Of a stretch of DNA of 64,000 bases, positions 18,254 to 31,012 are shown in pieces. Position 1 is the stretch's first letter. Every line of letters starts with the position of its first letter. Source of the stretch: Caldalkalibacillus mannanilyticus JCM 10596 (GTDB lineage: Bacteria; Bacillota; Bacilli; Caldalkalibacillales; JCM-10596); NCBI RefSeq assembly GCF_000615945.1, contig NZ_BAMO01000007.1, forward strand, positions 1 through 64,000. Direction: 5' to 3'. The notes beneath the pieces were generated by a model. It searched no databases, was not told the origin of the DNA, and saw only the letters and a list, made by a program, of their open reading frames with translations. The position numbers were made by a program, and so were the translations under genes.

Positions 18254-20596
18254 TCAGTCATTGTTTACATGAGATAGCTTAATCTTTTCTATTGATCCTG
18301 TGCTAAGAATAGTCGTAACAACGACACTTGAAATAAGTATGAACGGACAAACTATATACGCCCGAATCGGATGAATCGTAAACTCTAATCGAGAAATACC
18401 CATCGACGACAGGAACACACTTACAATACGCTCCCCTCCTACATTCGCTAGGAATGTGCCGACCATAATTCCCACAATCATTAGAAACGACATTCCAACA
18501 ACATATTGTAATTGAATATCCTTTACGGAGAAGCCGATGCATCGTTTAATAGCAATTTGCGCTGCATCCTTTGCGATTACCATCTTGACAAATAATGTCG
18601 TGATCAGAATAGAAATGGCTAGACCAATGACGATGGCCGCCATTGTTAAAATTCTCACTTGTTGCACCGTATCCCCTAATGTTTGTGATAAATATTCTTG
18701 TATATAGGTGACTTTTGAAGGATAGAACTCCTTCGTGTATTCTGTTAGTTTCTTCGATATAGCTATATCGTCTTTTAAATCTAAACTAACGACATACCAT
18801 AGGACTGATTCATAGTTAGGTGAGAATATTGCTTTTGCTGTTCTTCCACCATTAGTGATATCTTGGTAAATACCCGTCACCACAACCTCTTTCTCACTGC
18901 CATCGCTATTGAGTTGTAACAGAAGCGAATCTCCAACGGATTTCTCCAAATCATTTGCATTTATATAAGAAAGCACAATCTCTTGTTCATTCATCGGTGC
19001 TCTTCCCTCTAAATATTCAAGCGGAAAAATCGACAAGTTTCCTGTTTCTACACTAATATTTTCAAAAACGCCAGCACTATTACGCACTTGAAAACGGGAA
19101 GTAATAAGTGGTGAGTATGTATCCACATCCGGATCTGTTTCTAGATAGCTGACAACCTTGTTAAATCGTTCTAGAATATCCTCAGATTTTTGCAAATCTA
19201 TTCTTATGTCAGATTTACCAATCCCCATATAAGAAATAAAATGAGGAGATTGAATCGTATGATAGAAATTCACTGGTACAATAATGACGATGCTACAAAT
19301 GATAAACACGACACATAATAAAATGAACATTTTTAAACGACTAAAAATATCATTTATTCCAAGAAAACTATTTACATCTAATAATCTTGTTTTCTTTAGG
19401 GAGAATCTTTTAATTAGCTTTGTATCACCTAAATGACCTGTACGTAACGCTTCTACCGCCGATACTTTCTGGAATCTTCGCAGCGTAAACCTACAGAATA
19501 AGACAATTATCAAAAAGACAATCATTGCACCGAAAAATGAGATAATATAGGAAAGAATATCCCCCTCTGGGCTACCAGAATAAAGGACAATATTACTCGT
19601 AAGTAATTGACTAGTGAATAGAGAGATAAAATAGCCCAATAAACTTGCCAGTCCAGCAATAAATATGTATTTAATTAAATAAGCATTTCTTATAAAATGC
19701 TCGTGTAAACCAATTGCTTTCATGACTCCAATCTCTTGGTAATCTTCTTCTAGGGTGGATAATATGGTGAGGCGTAAACAAAGACTTGCAATAACGATGA
19801 GTAAGAAGCTTACTAAGATGATAACAACTGCGACAATACCGTCAGATAGCGCGTTTAATAGCTGGAATGCTTGATAATCGATGGTAGGACCACTATTCGG
19901 TAGACTAGCCGCTTCATATTGCTGTATAAATGTATTCCTTTTACTTAAATCTGTTAACAGAAATTCTATCAAGTACTCGATTTCTCCAAAAGTATTTTTC
20001 ATTGTTTCATAATCATTCTCGTGAAGTAAAAAACGTTTCGAGTGAACGACTGATGGATTCATTAACGAATCTCTTACAAAATGAGTAATCGTAAAAGACA
20101 TCTGCAATGAGCCATTTGAAACGACTAATGTGTCACCTAGTTTTAAATCGTTTCTTTGCAAGTAGTAAATTGGAACACCTACTGCACCTGGGGAAACGTA
20201 TGCAATATTATTTTCTAACGTTAATAAGTAGTCAAATCTCCCGTTTTGCTTGACAAAGCTAATGTCCATGACACTATTTGTCTCTGGCTCACTATTTTTA
20301 CCAATGATAATATTTGCCCCATCGATATTGACCATCTCCACCAATTGATAGTCTTTGACAAGATCATGTGACTGTGCCCAATTCTCTAGTGCTGCTTGAT
20401 CCAAATCACCTGCATGCATCTGGACGAAGTGCGGTGTTTTTGAATTTGTAAACAAATGATCAATGGAATGGTAAAGTTTACTAATCATACTACTCCCAGT
20501 CGATACTAAAATTGATGATAGCATAATGAAAATAATAAGAGTTAGCGTGATCGTTTTCTTTCTATTAAGATCTTTTCTCATTATTTTACTGAGCAT
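18254..20596 (-). CDS. FtsX-like ABC transporter permease
   Basis: About 780 residues from the start I chose, MLSKIMRKDL at 20596, which has TAAGGA eight bases upstream; an earlier start would overlap tetR. An N-terminal transmembrane helix is followed by a large extracellular domain (residues about 50-240), three helices (VAVVIILVSFLLIVIASLCL and following), a second extracellular domain, and a final FtsX core of three helices. This is the duplicated YtrF/BceB-like arrangement. With the downstream ATPase it forms an exporter or lipid-extraction complex. The substrate cannot be inferred. Its gene lies between tetR and the ATPase gene, so all three are one transcript. Confidence 0.88.
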   Translation of the reverse strand: MLSKIMRKDLNRKKTITLTLIIFIMLSSILVSTGSSMISKLYHSIDHLFTNSKTPHFVQMHAGDLDQAALENWAQSHDLVKDYQLVEMVNIDGANIIIGKNSEPETNSVMDISFVKQNGRFDYLLTLENNIAYVSPGAVGVPIYYLQRNDLKLGDTLVVSNGSLQMSFTITHFVRDSLMNPSVVHSKRFLLHENDYETMKNTFGEIEYLIEFLLTDLSKRNTFIQQYEAASLPNSGPTIDYQAFQLLNALSDGIVAVVIILVSFLLIVIASLCLRLTILSTLEEDYQEIGVMKAIGLHEHFIRNAYLIKYIFIAGLASLLGYFISLFTSQLLTSNIVLYSGSPEGDILSYIISFFGAMIVFLIIVLFCRFTLRRFQKVSAVEALRTGHLGDTKLIKRFSLKKTRLLDVNSFLGINDIFSRLKMFILLCVVFIICSIVIIVPVNFYHTIQSPHFISYMGIGKSDIRIDLQKSEDILERFNKVVSYLETDPDVDTYSPLITSRFQVRNSAGVFENISVETGNLSIFPLEYLEGRAPMNEQEIVLSYINANDLEKSVGDSLLLQLNSDGSEKEVVVTGIYQDITNGGRTAKAIFSPNYESVLWYVVSLDLKDDIAISKKLTEYTKEFYPSKVTYIQEYLSQTLGDTVQQVRILTMAAIVIGLAISILITTLFVKMVIAKDAAQIAIKRCIGFSVKDIQLQYVVGMSFLMIVGIMVGTFLANVGGERIVSVFLSSMGISRLEFTIHPIRAYIVCPFILISSVVVTTILSTGSIEKIKLSHVNND

Positions 20597-20606
20597 CCTA
20601 TTTTCC

Positions 20607-21269
20607 TTACCCTTCATTGAAATGATTTTCATAAGATTGATGCAATAAATCTTGTATATACGTAAACGTCCCCTTGTTTGCCCCTAGTGATGTTTCCATC
20701 AAATGTGTAAAAGCCATCACTTTTTGAATTAGCTCTTCTTGGCTCCATTGAAAAATTCCTTCATCAAATAAAAACTGGGAAGAAACGAGCAAAAACTCTA
20801 CCGTTTCCTTTGGGTATGGTGTATTAAAAACACCTTCCTCGATTCCCTGTTCGATCACCTTTGTTAAAACAGGTGTTAATTGAAGGATTGTTTCTACTAA
20901 ACTTTTTTGGTGCATTTCTGCGTTATTCACTTGGTGTAATTGGTCTACCATTTTCGTTTTTTGCGAATTATTTGCTCTATTCTGTGATAATAAAATGTCA
21001 AAGATTTTTTCATTTGCTTTTTTCGTCGTATCCATTGCGATAGTTTCCGCTGCTTCCACCCCCTGTTGAATAAAACGCATCACAATGGCATTTAACACCT
21101 CTTTTTTTGACTCAAAATGGTGATAAAATGTACCTTTTGCAATACCAACACCTCGAAGAATATCATTCACTGTTGTCGTTGAATAACCTTTTATTACAAA
21201 CAATTCTTCTGCAGTATCCAAGATTTCCTTTTTTCTTTCTTCTGGGTCTTTTAAAATTCTCATGCTCAT
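20607..21269 (-). CDS. TetR-family transcriptional regulator
   Basis: About 220 residues. The N-terminal helix-turn-helix reads KKEILDTAEELFVIKGYSTTTV and GIAKGTFYHHFESKKEVL, the TetR signature. The C-terminal ligand domain is not recognisable. It starts the operon tetR-permease-ATPase and sits directly downstream of a long palindrome that is its probable operator, so it should repress its own transport genes until an inducer binds. ATG 21269 (six bases after AGAAGG) is a better start than ATG 21275. Confidence 0.9.
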   Translation of the reverse strand: MSMRILKDPEERKKEILDTAEELFVIKGYSTTTVNDILRGVGIAKGTFYHHFESKKEVLNAIVMRFIQQGVEAAETIAMDTTKKANEKIFDILLSQNRANNSQKTKMVDQLHQVNNAEMHQKSLVETILQLTPVLTKVIEQGIEEGVFNTPYPKETVEFLLVSSQFLFDEGIFQWSQEELIQKVMAFTHLMETSLGANKGTFTYIQDLLHQSYENHFNEG

Positions 21270-21283
21270 TCTCATCCTTCTAT

Positions 21284-21322
21284 AAAACTAAAATAGACCG
21301 ACCGTCAGTCTATTTTAGTTTT
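21284..21322 (-). promoter_or_regulatory. TetR operator: 15-bp perfect palindrome arms
   Basis: AAAACTAAAATAGAC and its exact complement GTCTATTTTAGTTTT flank the 9-base centre CGACCGTCA. It lies 15-50 bp upstream of the tetR start. The GACCGACCGTCAGTC core resembles known TetR-family sites. The position between the start codon and any promoter favours repression by roadblock or promoter occlusion. Confidence 0.8.
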
Positions 21323-21342
21323 AACAAATATGCGATTTTTCG

Positions 21343-21531
21343 TCAACTAACTTTTTTATCACTTTTCCCTTTTCTATCAAAAAGATAATCGATTAAAAAA
21401 GCTCCTCCAAACATTAACGGTCCAACAATGATGAGATAGTAGATGTTTTTAGGTACCTCATACACAGATGATAAGTAGGAAATCAAAAACACCCATACTA
21501 TGAGAGTTATCATTTTTATCCAAGTACGCAT
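21343..21531 (-). CDS. Small two-helix membrane protein
   Basis: 62 residues: two hydrophobic segments (MITLIVWVFLISYL and YYLIIVGPLMFGGAFLIDYLF) with a basic C-terminal tail (DRKGKSDKK). The ribosome site GAGGTGA is well placed. No family recognised. A 32-bp piece of its 3' end is duplicated at 16938-16969. It precedes the tetR operator on the same strand; co-transcription with tetR is possible but not shown. Confidence 0.6.
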   Translation of the reverse strand: MRTWIKMITLIVWVFLISYLSSVYEVPKNIYYLIIVGPLMFGGAFLIDYLFDRKGKSDKKVS

Positions 21532-21754
21532 TCAAAATCACCTCACCAACTTTAATTACCACATAATATGGATATATGTTGATATTTTACATGAATTTAA
21601 GGGACGCTTCTATAAAAAGGTTTATTACATAAATTTAATCTTACTAGAATTATTTTGTATTATCTTGCCACTATTTTTAACATAAAATGTTGCGGTTTGT
21701 TGATAGACTTTATCCGATGGCTTCTATACTATGAATCATAGAGGAGCTGAAGAT

Positions 21755-22189
21755 ATGATTGGTATGAATATTCGTATTTTACGTAAAAAGCTTAAAATGA
21801 GTCAGGAAATAGTAGCTGAAAGAATCAACGTATCTCGTCAGACTGTGGCAAAGTGGGAAAATGGAGAGGCATTGCCTGATATTCATAAATGTAAAATGTT
21901 AGCCGATCTCTTTCAAGTTACCTTGGATCAATTATCCAGTAATATGAGTGAGGCAGAGGTCGAACAGCTTGGTCCCAAGGGCAAACACTTCTTTGGGGTT
22001 GTAAAGGTGGGAGAGCGCGGACAGATTGTTATTCCAAAACAGGCACGAGAAATGTATCAGATTCATGCTGGCGATAAGCTTGTTATTTTAGGGGAGGATG
22101 CTACCAGGGGAATTGCCATCCTAAAAAGTGAAGACTTCTTAGAGTTTGCCGATATGATCCGAAAGGCTGAATTGCTAGAGGAGGAATAG
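21755..22189 (+). CDS. XRE helix-turn-helix / AbrB dual-domain regulator
   Basis: 144 residues. The N-terminal XRE domain is clear (IRILRKKLKMSQEIVAERINVSRQTVAKWENGEALPD). The C-terminal half is a SpoVT/AbrB swapped-hairpin domain (FGVVKVGERGQIVIPKQAREMYQIHAGDKLVILG). Two DNA-binding folds in one small protein suggest a DNA-bending or long-site regulator. I chose ATG 21755, eight bases after GAGGAG. It ends one base before the glycosyltransferase start codon, so the pair is translationally coupled and the regulator probably controls that gene. Confidence 0.88.
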   Translation: MIGMNIRILRKKLKMSQEIVAERINVSRQTVAKWENGEALPDIHKCKMLADLFQVTLDQLSSNMSEAEVEQLGPKGKHFFGVVKVGERGQIVIPKQAREMYQIHAGDKLVILGEDATRGIAILKSEDFLEFADMIRKAELLEEE

Positions 22190-22190
22190 T

Positions 22191-23390
22191 ATGAATAAAA
22201 TTGCATTTTTTTCGATCCCAGCTCATGGTCATACAAATCCAACCCTTCCTGTGGTAGAGGAATTAGTTAACCGAGGGCATGAAGTATGGTATTACTCCTT
22301 TTTAGAGTTTAAAGAAAAAATAGAGCGCATCGGTGCCAAATTTATTCCTTGTGATGAATTCTTACCCCCGGTATCTCAACAAGAATTGGAGCATAAAGTT
22401 GGCAAGGATTTTGCAGCATTAATTGAAATGATTGTCGATACGACCATCGCCTTGGATGAAAAGGTCTGTGCTGAATTAAGAGCATTTCAGCCAGATTGTA
22501 TCGTGTCTGATTCCTTATGCTTTTGGGGGAAGTTATTTGCTCAGAAATTAGGAATCCCATACATCTGTTCAACAACAACCTTCGCCTTTAACAAGCACAC
22601 CGCAAAACTGATGAGACGCGGCCTTAAAGAAATAGTGAATATGCTCTTGGGAATACCGCGAATGAATAAAAAAATGAAATTGCTACGATCCCATGGGTAT
22701 GAAGTTGATGGTTTTGTTTCTATTGTTCAGAATGATAATGAAACGGATACCATTGTCTATACGACGAAGGAGTTTCAGCCTATGGCGGAAAGCTTTTCTG
22801 ATCGCTATGCCTTTGTCGGTCCTTCCATTAGAAAATCTCCTCAGTTATTAGATCCGAGGAGAAATAGAAAAGATCAAAAACTCATCTATATTTCATTAGG
22901 TACTGTGCTTAATCAAAATAAAGATTTTTACCAAAATTGTATGAAAGCATTCGTAGACAGTCCTTATGAAGTTGTGATGTCTGTTGGTGAAAAAACAGAG
23001 ATTGCCTCTCTTAGCAGGATACCAAAGAATTTTTCTGTGAAGGACTATGTTGACCAAATTGCCATGTTGCAGAAGGCAGATGTATTTATTACGCACTGTG
23101 GAATGAATAGTGTGAGTGAAAGTCTGTACTATGGGGTGCCAATGGTTTTATTTCCGCTCCATAGTGAACAAAGACTAGTGGCTGACCGAGCTGAAGTACT
23201 TGGTGCTGGAGTCAAATTGAAAGGAAACAAACCAAAACATCTATCAAAAGCAGTCGCTAAAATCCTTTCAGATAAAACGTATCTGGATAATGCACAGAAG
23301 CTTTCTGTAAGCTTCCAAAAGGCTGGTGGCGCAGTGGAAGCCGCAGATGTTATATTGGCTAAAATTGAAGGGCTTTTGCAATTTGACTGA
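22191..23390 (+). CDS. Macrolide-family (GT1/MGT) glycosyltransferase
   Basis: 399 residues, GT-B fold, soluble. The N-terminal acceptor domain starts FFSIPAHGHTNPTLPVVEEL. The C-terminal nucleotide-sugar site contains ISLGTV, FITHCGMNSVSESLYYGVPMV and PLHSEQ, the signature of the MGT/YjiC group, which attaches sugars from UDP-donors to macrolides, flavonoids or lipids. It has a GAGGAGG ribosome site inside the end of the XRE-AbrB gene. A self-resistance or detoxification role is plausible but unproven. Part of this gene survives in a collapsed second copy at 12.3 kb. Confidence 0.9.
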   Translation: MNKIAFFSIPAHGHTNPTLPVVEELVNRGHEVWYYSFLEFKEKIERIGAKFIPCDEFLPPVSQQELEHKVGKDFAALIEMIVDTTIALDEKVCAELRAFQPDCIVSDSLCFWGKLFAQKLGIPYICSTTTFAFNKHTAKLMRRGLKEIVNMLLGIPRMNKKMKLLRSHGYEVDGFVSIVQNDNETDTIVYTTKEFQPMAESFSDRYAFVGPSIRKSPQLLDPRRNRKDQKLIYISLGTVLNQNKDFYQNCMKAFVDSPYEVVMSVGEKTEIASLSRIPKNFSVKDYVDQIAMLQKADVFITHCGMNSVSESLYYGVPMVLFPLHSEQRLVADRAEVLGAGVKLKGNKPKHLSKAVAKILSDKTYLDNAQKLSVSFQKAGGAVEAADVILAKIEGLLQFD

Positions 23391-23538
23391 GTGGTTGACT
23401 AAAATAGTGCTGCTTGCTAACTACATTTTCCTCATAAGTGGCAATCATTCCTCAATCTCGTCTCCATATTATTTTACCACGCCCCTCCTCAGGGCGAGGT
23501 AACTTATGCCCAATGAAGTTAAATAACCTTATTGTCAT

Positions 23539-25866
23539 TCAACAGCTTGCCGTTGTAAATCCGTTTTTTACTAGTCGTACTCGTTTGACTGGCTGTAATT
23601 CCTGATTTTGTAATAGTTCGGGGAATAAATAATGGATGATATGCATGGTTAATCGTCGTGATTTTCCTTTATGTGGATGAATATGCATATACATGGATGG
23701 ATTAAAGTTCGCTTCAATAATTCCATAAGCGTTTTTATGGGCTGCAGGAACTTCTGTATTTTCAATAATCAAATCAATCCCACAAATTTTTACCCCGAGT
23801 GCAGCTACCGCATCCACTGCTATTTTTTTATAATCATCAGGAATTTGATCGGTCACATCAATCGAATCTCCACCTGTACTAATATTGGAGTTTTCACGCA
23901 GATAGATGATTGCACCCTCTCGCGGAATGGAATCTATTCCATATCCTTGAGCTTTAAGCATAAGGTTCTCCAATTCCCCCAATTGGATGCTTTCTAAAGG
24001 CGTTCGATGGTCTCTTCCTCTTAACGAATCACGATTCTTTTGATCTACTAACTCTTGGATGGTATGTTTACCGTCCCCTTTAACATTCGCAGGAACTCGT
24101 AATAAAACAGCATAAACTTTATCATTTAACACAAAAAATCGATATTCTGTTCCATTAATAAATTCTTCTATTAATACAGATGAATCTTCTTTAAATGCTA
24201 GCGTGAGTGCCTTTTGATAATCCTCGTAATTTGCGCATTCTTTGAAGATTGATATTCCTAATCCATAGTTTGTTGTTTTCGGCTTCACAACAAAAGGCTT
24301 AGTAGAAAATAAATGATAGGATCGTAAAGCTTGATCGATTGTTTGAAACTCCTCACCCTTAGGCACTCGAAATCCATGTTGGTGTAGAATTTTCTTTGTT
24401 ACTGTTTTATTTTCCATAATTAAAGTGGACACATAATTATCTTTACTTGTCATGTTTCCATTTTTTATATATTCAACATGATCTTTTAATTTCAGCTTCA
24501 AAAATTGATCTTGTCGATCCAAAATTTCTACTTGGATTCCTTGTTGTATGCAATCAAACATTAAAATCTGGGTGGACAACTCCATATCAGTAAAACCTGC
24601 TAATTGATAAGGCTTATCCCATGATTTTTTATAATTTTCTTTAGCAATTGACGTAGCCACTTGACTTTGACTGCTTTTTTCACTCTCTTTATAAAGTCTT
24701 CCGGCTAAAGTCTTGCTTGGATCCATCAGCATTTCTCTCAGATGAACAAATAACGTATCAGTAACAGGTAAATCTAAGCTTTCGACTAAATGTTCCATCT
24801 CATCAATCATCTTTTTAGCTTCTATTGCAAATTGTATATGCGCTAATGGATGCTCAAGAGCCACTATCTCATTATAAAAATCACCCATTTTTACCCATTC
24901 ATCACAATGATCTCCTTCATCTTTCCATAGTAAATACAGTAGGAAAAGATGGAGAAATTCTACTTGTTCATAACTAATTCCATATGTGTCAAAAGGATTT
25001 AAATCTATATTGCGCAATTCAATATAATGAACACCGTGATCTTCTAAATCTGAAACATGATGCCCACCTCTTAAACGAATAGGTCCATAAAATTCCTTTT
25101 CTTCTGATAGAAGCCCTCTTTTCACCATCAAAGAAAGATCTGTTAGATAGTTCTGTATACTACTATACGACACTTTAACATCATCAGAATTGGCATAACC
25201 GTATTTACTACCTCTAATGCTTCTTACGGCATCATCCAAAGAATTATATTCAAAAAAATTCTTTTCACTACGCGGAGAAGCCCCATAAAAATAAGTTACT
25301 AACCATCGGTTGTGTAAATAATTTCTTGTAACCTTTAAATAAATTTCCGCTTTAAACTGTTGGTAATCTTTTATCTCCGATTGTAAGCTAAATAATGCTT
25401 GGATCAACTCTTCGCCGAATTCAAAGTTGAAGTGAATTCCGCTAACCATTTGTTTGCGACGGCCATAAGATTGCGATAAAGTTTGACGATATCGAACATT
25501 TTCGACATTTTCCAATTTCGCAATCACAATGTCTTCTTCTTTTTCTGGCAACTGTGGTGGCATGCTTAATGGCCATAGCATTTCATTCTCATCCATAGAA
25601 CGATAAGCAACATCATGGATCGCTGCTAAGTAATTAAACAGATCCTCTAATGTCTCCGTAACAGGTGTGATTAATTCCATTTGTGTTTCTGAAAAATCTC
25701 GTTGAATATATGGGTGATCATCTTTTAACATTATGCTCTTAGGATGATCTGTTTTAGCCAAATTTCCCGACAAGTCAACTCGATGACTTTCTTTTTCAAT
25801 CCCATAACGGGCTTTTAATAAGTATGATTTCACACGGTCATTGGCTAACATTGTTTTAAAATCCAT
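23539..25866 (-). CDS. gshF: Bifunctional glutamate-cysteine ligase / glutathione synthetase
   Basis: About 775 residues. The N-terminal 480 residues are a glutamate-cysteine ligase (FSETQMELITPVTETLEDLF, MPPQLPEKEEDIVIAKLENVENV, ELRNIDLNPFDTYGI). The C-terminal 290 are an ATP-grasp domain (KPFVVKPKTTNYGLGI, EEFINGTEYRFFVLND, CGIDLIIEN...IEANFNPSMYMH). This GshAB fusion makes glutathione in one protein, and is known mainly from streptococci, enterococci, Listeria and some Pasteurellaceae; in Bacillales it is sporadic, since most make bacillithiol. The start ATG 25866 follows a GGAGAG site placed beside an unusual run of ten G. Its neighbours fghA and adhC need glutathione, which fits. Confidence 0.93.
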   Translation of the reverse strand: MDFKTMLANDRVKSYLLKARYGIEKESHRVDLSGNLAKTDHPKSIMLKDDHPYIQRDFSETQMELITPVTETLEDLFNYLAAIHDVAYRSMDENEMLWPLSMPPQLPEKEEDIVIAKLENVENVRYRQTLSQSYGRRKQMVSGIHFNFEFGEELIQALFSLQSEIKDYQQFKAEIYLKVTRNYLHNRWLVTYFYGASPRSEKNFFEYNSLDDAVRSIRGSKYGYANSDDVKVSYSSIQNYLTDLSLMVKRGLLSEEKEFYGPIRLRGGHHVSDLEDHGVHYIELRNIDLNPFDTYGISYEQVEFLHLFLLYLLWKDEGDHCDEWVKMGDFYNEIVALEHPLAHIQFAIEAKKMIDEMEHLVESLDLPVTDTLFVHLREMLMDPSKTLAGRLYKESEKSSQSQVATSIAKENYKKSWDKPYQLAGFTDMELSTQILMFDCIQQGIQVEILDRQDQFLKLKLKDHVEYIKNGNMTSKDNYVSTLIMENKTVTKKILHQHGFRVPKGEEFQTIDQALRSYHLFSTKPFVVKPKTTNYGLGISIFKECANYEDYQKALTLAFKEDSSVLIEEFINGTEYRFFVLNDKVYAVLLRVPANVKGDGKHTIQELVDQKNRDSLRGRDHRTPLESIQLGELENLMLKAQGYGIDSIPREGAIIYLRENSNISTGGDSIDVTDQIPDDYKKIAVDAVAALGVKICGIDLIIENTEVPAAHKNAYGIIEANFNPSMYMHIHPHKGKSRRLTMHIIHYLFPELLQNQELQPVKRVRLVKNGFTTASC

Positions 25867-25950
25867 AGTTGCTCTCCCCCCCCCCCAATTAACCATTTAT
25901 CGAATTAATTCCCGTTTAACACGACTAAATGGGTCATAAAAATAATTGAA

Positions 25951-27942
<1,992 letters not shown>

Positions 27943-28029
27943 TTATATAATTACACATTAGAATTAATGGAACAATACTGACTTTTTTGTCACTATAAAC
28001 ATATTACAATAGAAGGAGATCGTAATAAT

Positions 28030-28391
28030 ATGGAAATTACCTATAAAGATAAAACGTTCTTCACGAGCAAAGATTTGGCCTTATCAGTAATAGGTGGTCG
28101 TTGGAAGATAGCAATTATATGGTGTTTACTCCGACAATCTCCATTGAGGTTAAGTGAAATACAAAAATACCTTCCGATGTCAATCAACGTATGTTAATTA
28201 GACAATTAAGGGAATTAGAAGAGGATAATATAATTACTAGAGTTGTATACCCGGTTGTACCTCCTAAAGTAGAGTATCAACTAAGTGAAATTGGTTTACT
28301 TCTAGAACCCGTTGTAACTTCCATTTGTGATTGGGGAGATAATTTTAGAGAATTTTTAGAAAAAGATTCCAATAAAAAATCAGTTGAATAA
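28030..28391 (+). CDS. HxlR/MarR-type regulator, frameshifted
   Basis: About 120 residues when joined. The winged-helix core reads IGGRWKIAIIWCLLRQSPLRLSEIQKYLP then DVNQRMLIRQLRELEEDNIITRVVYPVVPPKVEYQLSE, which is the HxlR family signature. The break at about 28175 is repaired by one extra C. ATG 28030 follows AAGGAG. Members of this family sense aldehydes: HxlR of B. subtilis is the formaldehyde-induced activator of hxlAB. It is divergent from adhC, so it very likely controls the glutathione-formaldehyde operon. No cysteine equivalent was checked. Confidence 0.8.
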
Positions 28392-28447
28392 AAACCTATA
28401 CTGGTTTGCGTATTGGGGAATTACTTCCATTAATAACATTACCCCTC

Positions 28448-28607
28448 ATTTACACATACATCTCTCTTAATTGAAGCCGGTGTGGGAGTAAAGGAGATTC
28501 AGCAGAGTTGAGGCTATACAGACATAAACACGACAATGAATATTTACGCTAATAAGGAAGAAAAGGCCTCCCACCAGTTCAGTAAACTGATGAAAGACCT
28601 TCTCTGA
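28448..28607 (+). mobile_element. Tyrosine recombinase (phage integrase) C-terminal remnant
   Basis: The text reads, with one frame change and one in-frame stop, HTxTSL-like then EAGVGVKEIQQ, TDINTTMNIYANKEEKASHQFSKLMKDLL. EAGV..KEIQQ and GHTDINTTMNIYA are the core-box II of tyrosine recombinases, with the catalytic tyrosine in NIYA. The rest of the integrase is gone. A sister tail lies at 12442-12486. This gap (28392-28720) also holds GTGAGCATATTTTGC...ATGAGC repeats at 28630-28674. Confidence 0.7.
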
Positions 28608-28720
28608 TAAGATTGTTTTGTGAAAAAAGTGAGCATATTTTGCTTGCTATGAGCAAAAGTATGAGTATTTATCTTTATTCCACTTAAAAACCCTTATATG
28701 TCAAGGCTTTATGATGTTTA

Positions 28721-30382
<1,662 letters not shown>

Positions 30383-30428
30383 TCATTCAAATAGAAGTTC
30401 ATTTGAATTGTCTTGTTTTTGCAACCAA

Positions 30429-30710
30429 TTAGCTTAATACGGCTAATATATCACTTTCACGCATAATAAGAAGCTCTTTGTCTCCTACTTTCACTTCTGT
30501 ACCAGCGTATTTAGAGAAAATCACTCGGTCGCCTTCCTTCACTTCTAGAGCCACGCGTTGTCCGTTCTCATAACGTCCACTACCTACAGCGACTACTTTC
30601 CCTTCTTGTGGCTTCTCTTTCGCAGAATCAGGAAGTATGATCCCACTTGCTGTTGTTTCTTCTTTCTCAACCGCTTCTAGTACAACACGGTCTCCTAATG
30701 GCTTTAACAT
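30429..30710 (-). CDS. groES: Co-chaperonin GroES (Hsp10)
   Basis: 93 residues that cap the GroEL chamber. [42 protein letters not shown] and [29 protein letters not shown] are typical. The GGAGGGCG ribosome site precedes the ATG. First gene of groES-groEL. Confidence 0.98.
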   Translation of the reverse strand: MLKPLGDRVVLEAVEKEETTASGIILPDSAKEKPQEGKVVAVGSGRYENGQRVALEVKEGDRVIFSKYAGTEVKVGDKELLIMRESDILAVLS

Positions 30711-30756
30711 TGAAAACGCCCTCCTTTATGGATTTGGTTTTTATTTTTTATTTTAA

Positions 30757-30783
30757 TTAGCACTCACTCATACCGAGTGCTAA
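30757..30783 (-). promoter_or_regulatory. CIRCE operator (HrcA site)
   Basis: TTAGCACTC-N9-GAGTGCTAA, a perfect CIRCE element, between the groES promoter and start codon. HrcA repression of groESL is therefore expected. Confidence 0.97.
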
Positions 30784-30791
30784 CAATTCAT

Positions 30792-30820
30792 ATAATACTC
30801 ATTTTTCCTAAACTTTGCAA
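30792..30820 (-). promoter_or_regulatory. Sigma-A promoter of groESL
   Basis: On the minus strand TTGCAA, 17 bp, TATTAT, just upstream of the CIRCE element. Confidence 0.75.
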
Positions 30821-30896
30821 GTATATTTTTCATTTTTTTCTCTATAATTTTCTATTTTTTTGTTCTACGTTTGCCGTTCATTTCCTTTATGTAAAC

Positions 30897-30945
30897 AAAA
30901 AAAGATACACCCTACCATTATACGCAGGTGTACCTTCTTTTAGAC
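30897..30945 (-). terminator. Terminator after tatC
   Basis: On the minus strand GGTACACC and GGTGTATC arms, followed by seven T. It lies about 70 nt after the tatC stop and separates it from groES. Confidence 0.7.
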
Positions 30946-31012
30946 GGGTATCGTATTTTATCTTTCTCAATGCTCTATCTTCATTCGATCCTTCTTATCT
31001 GTCATTCATCTA

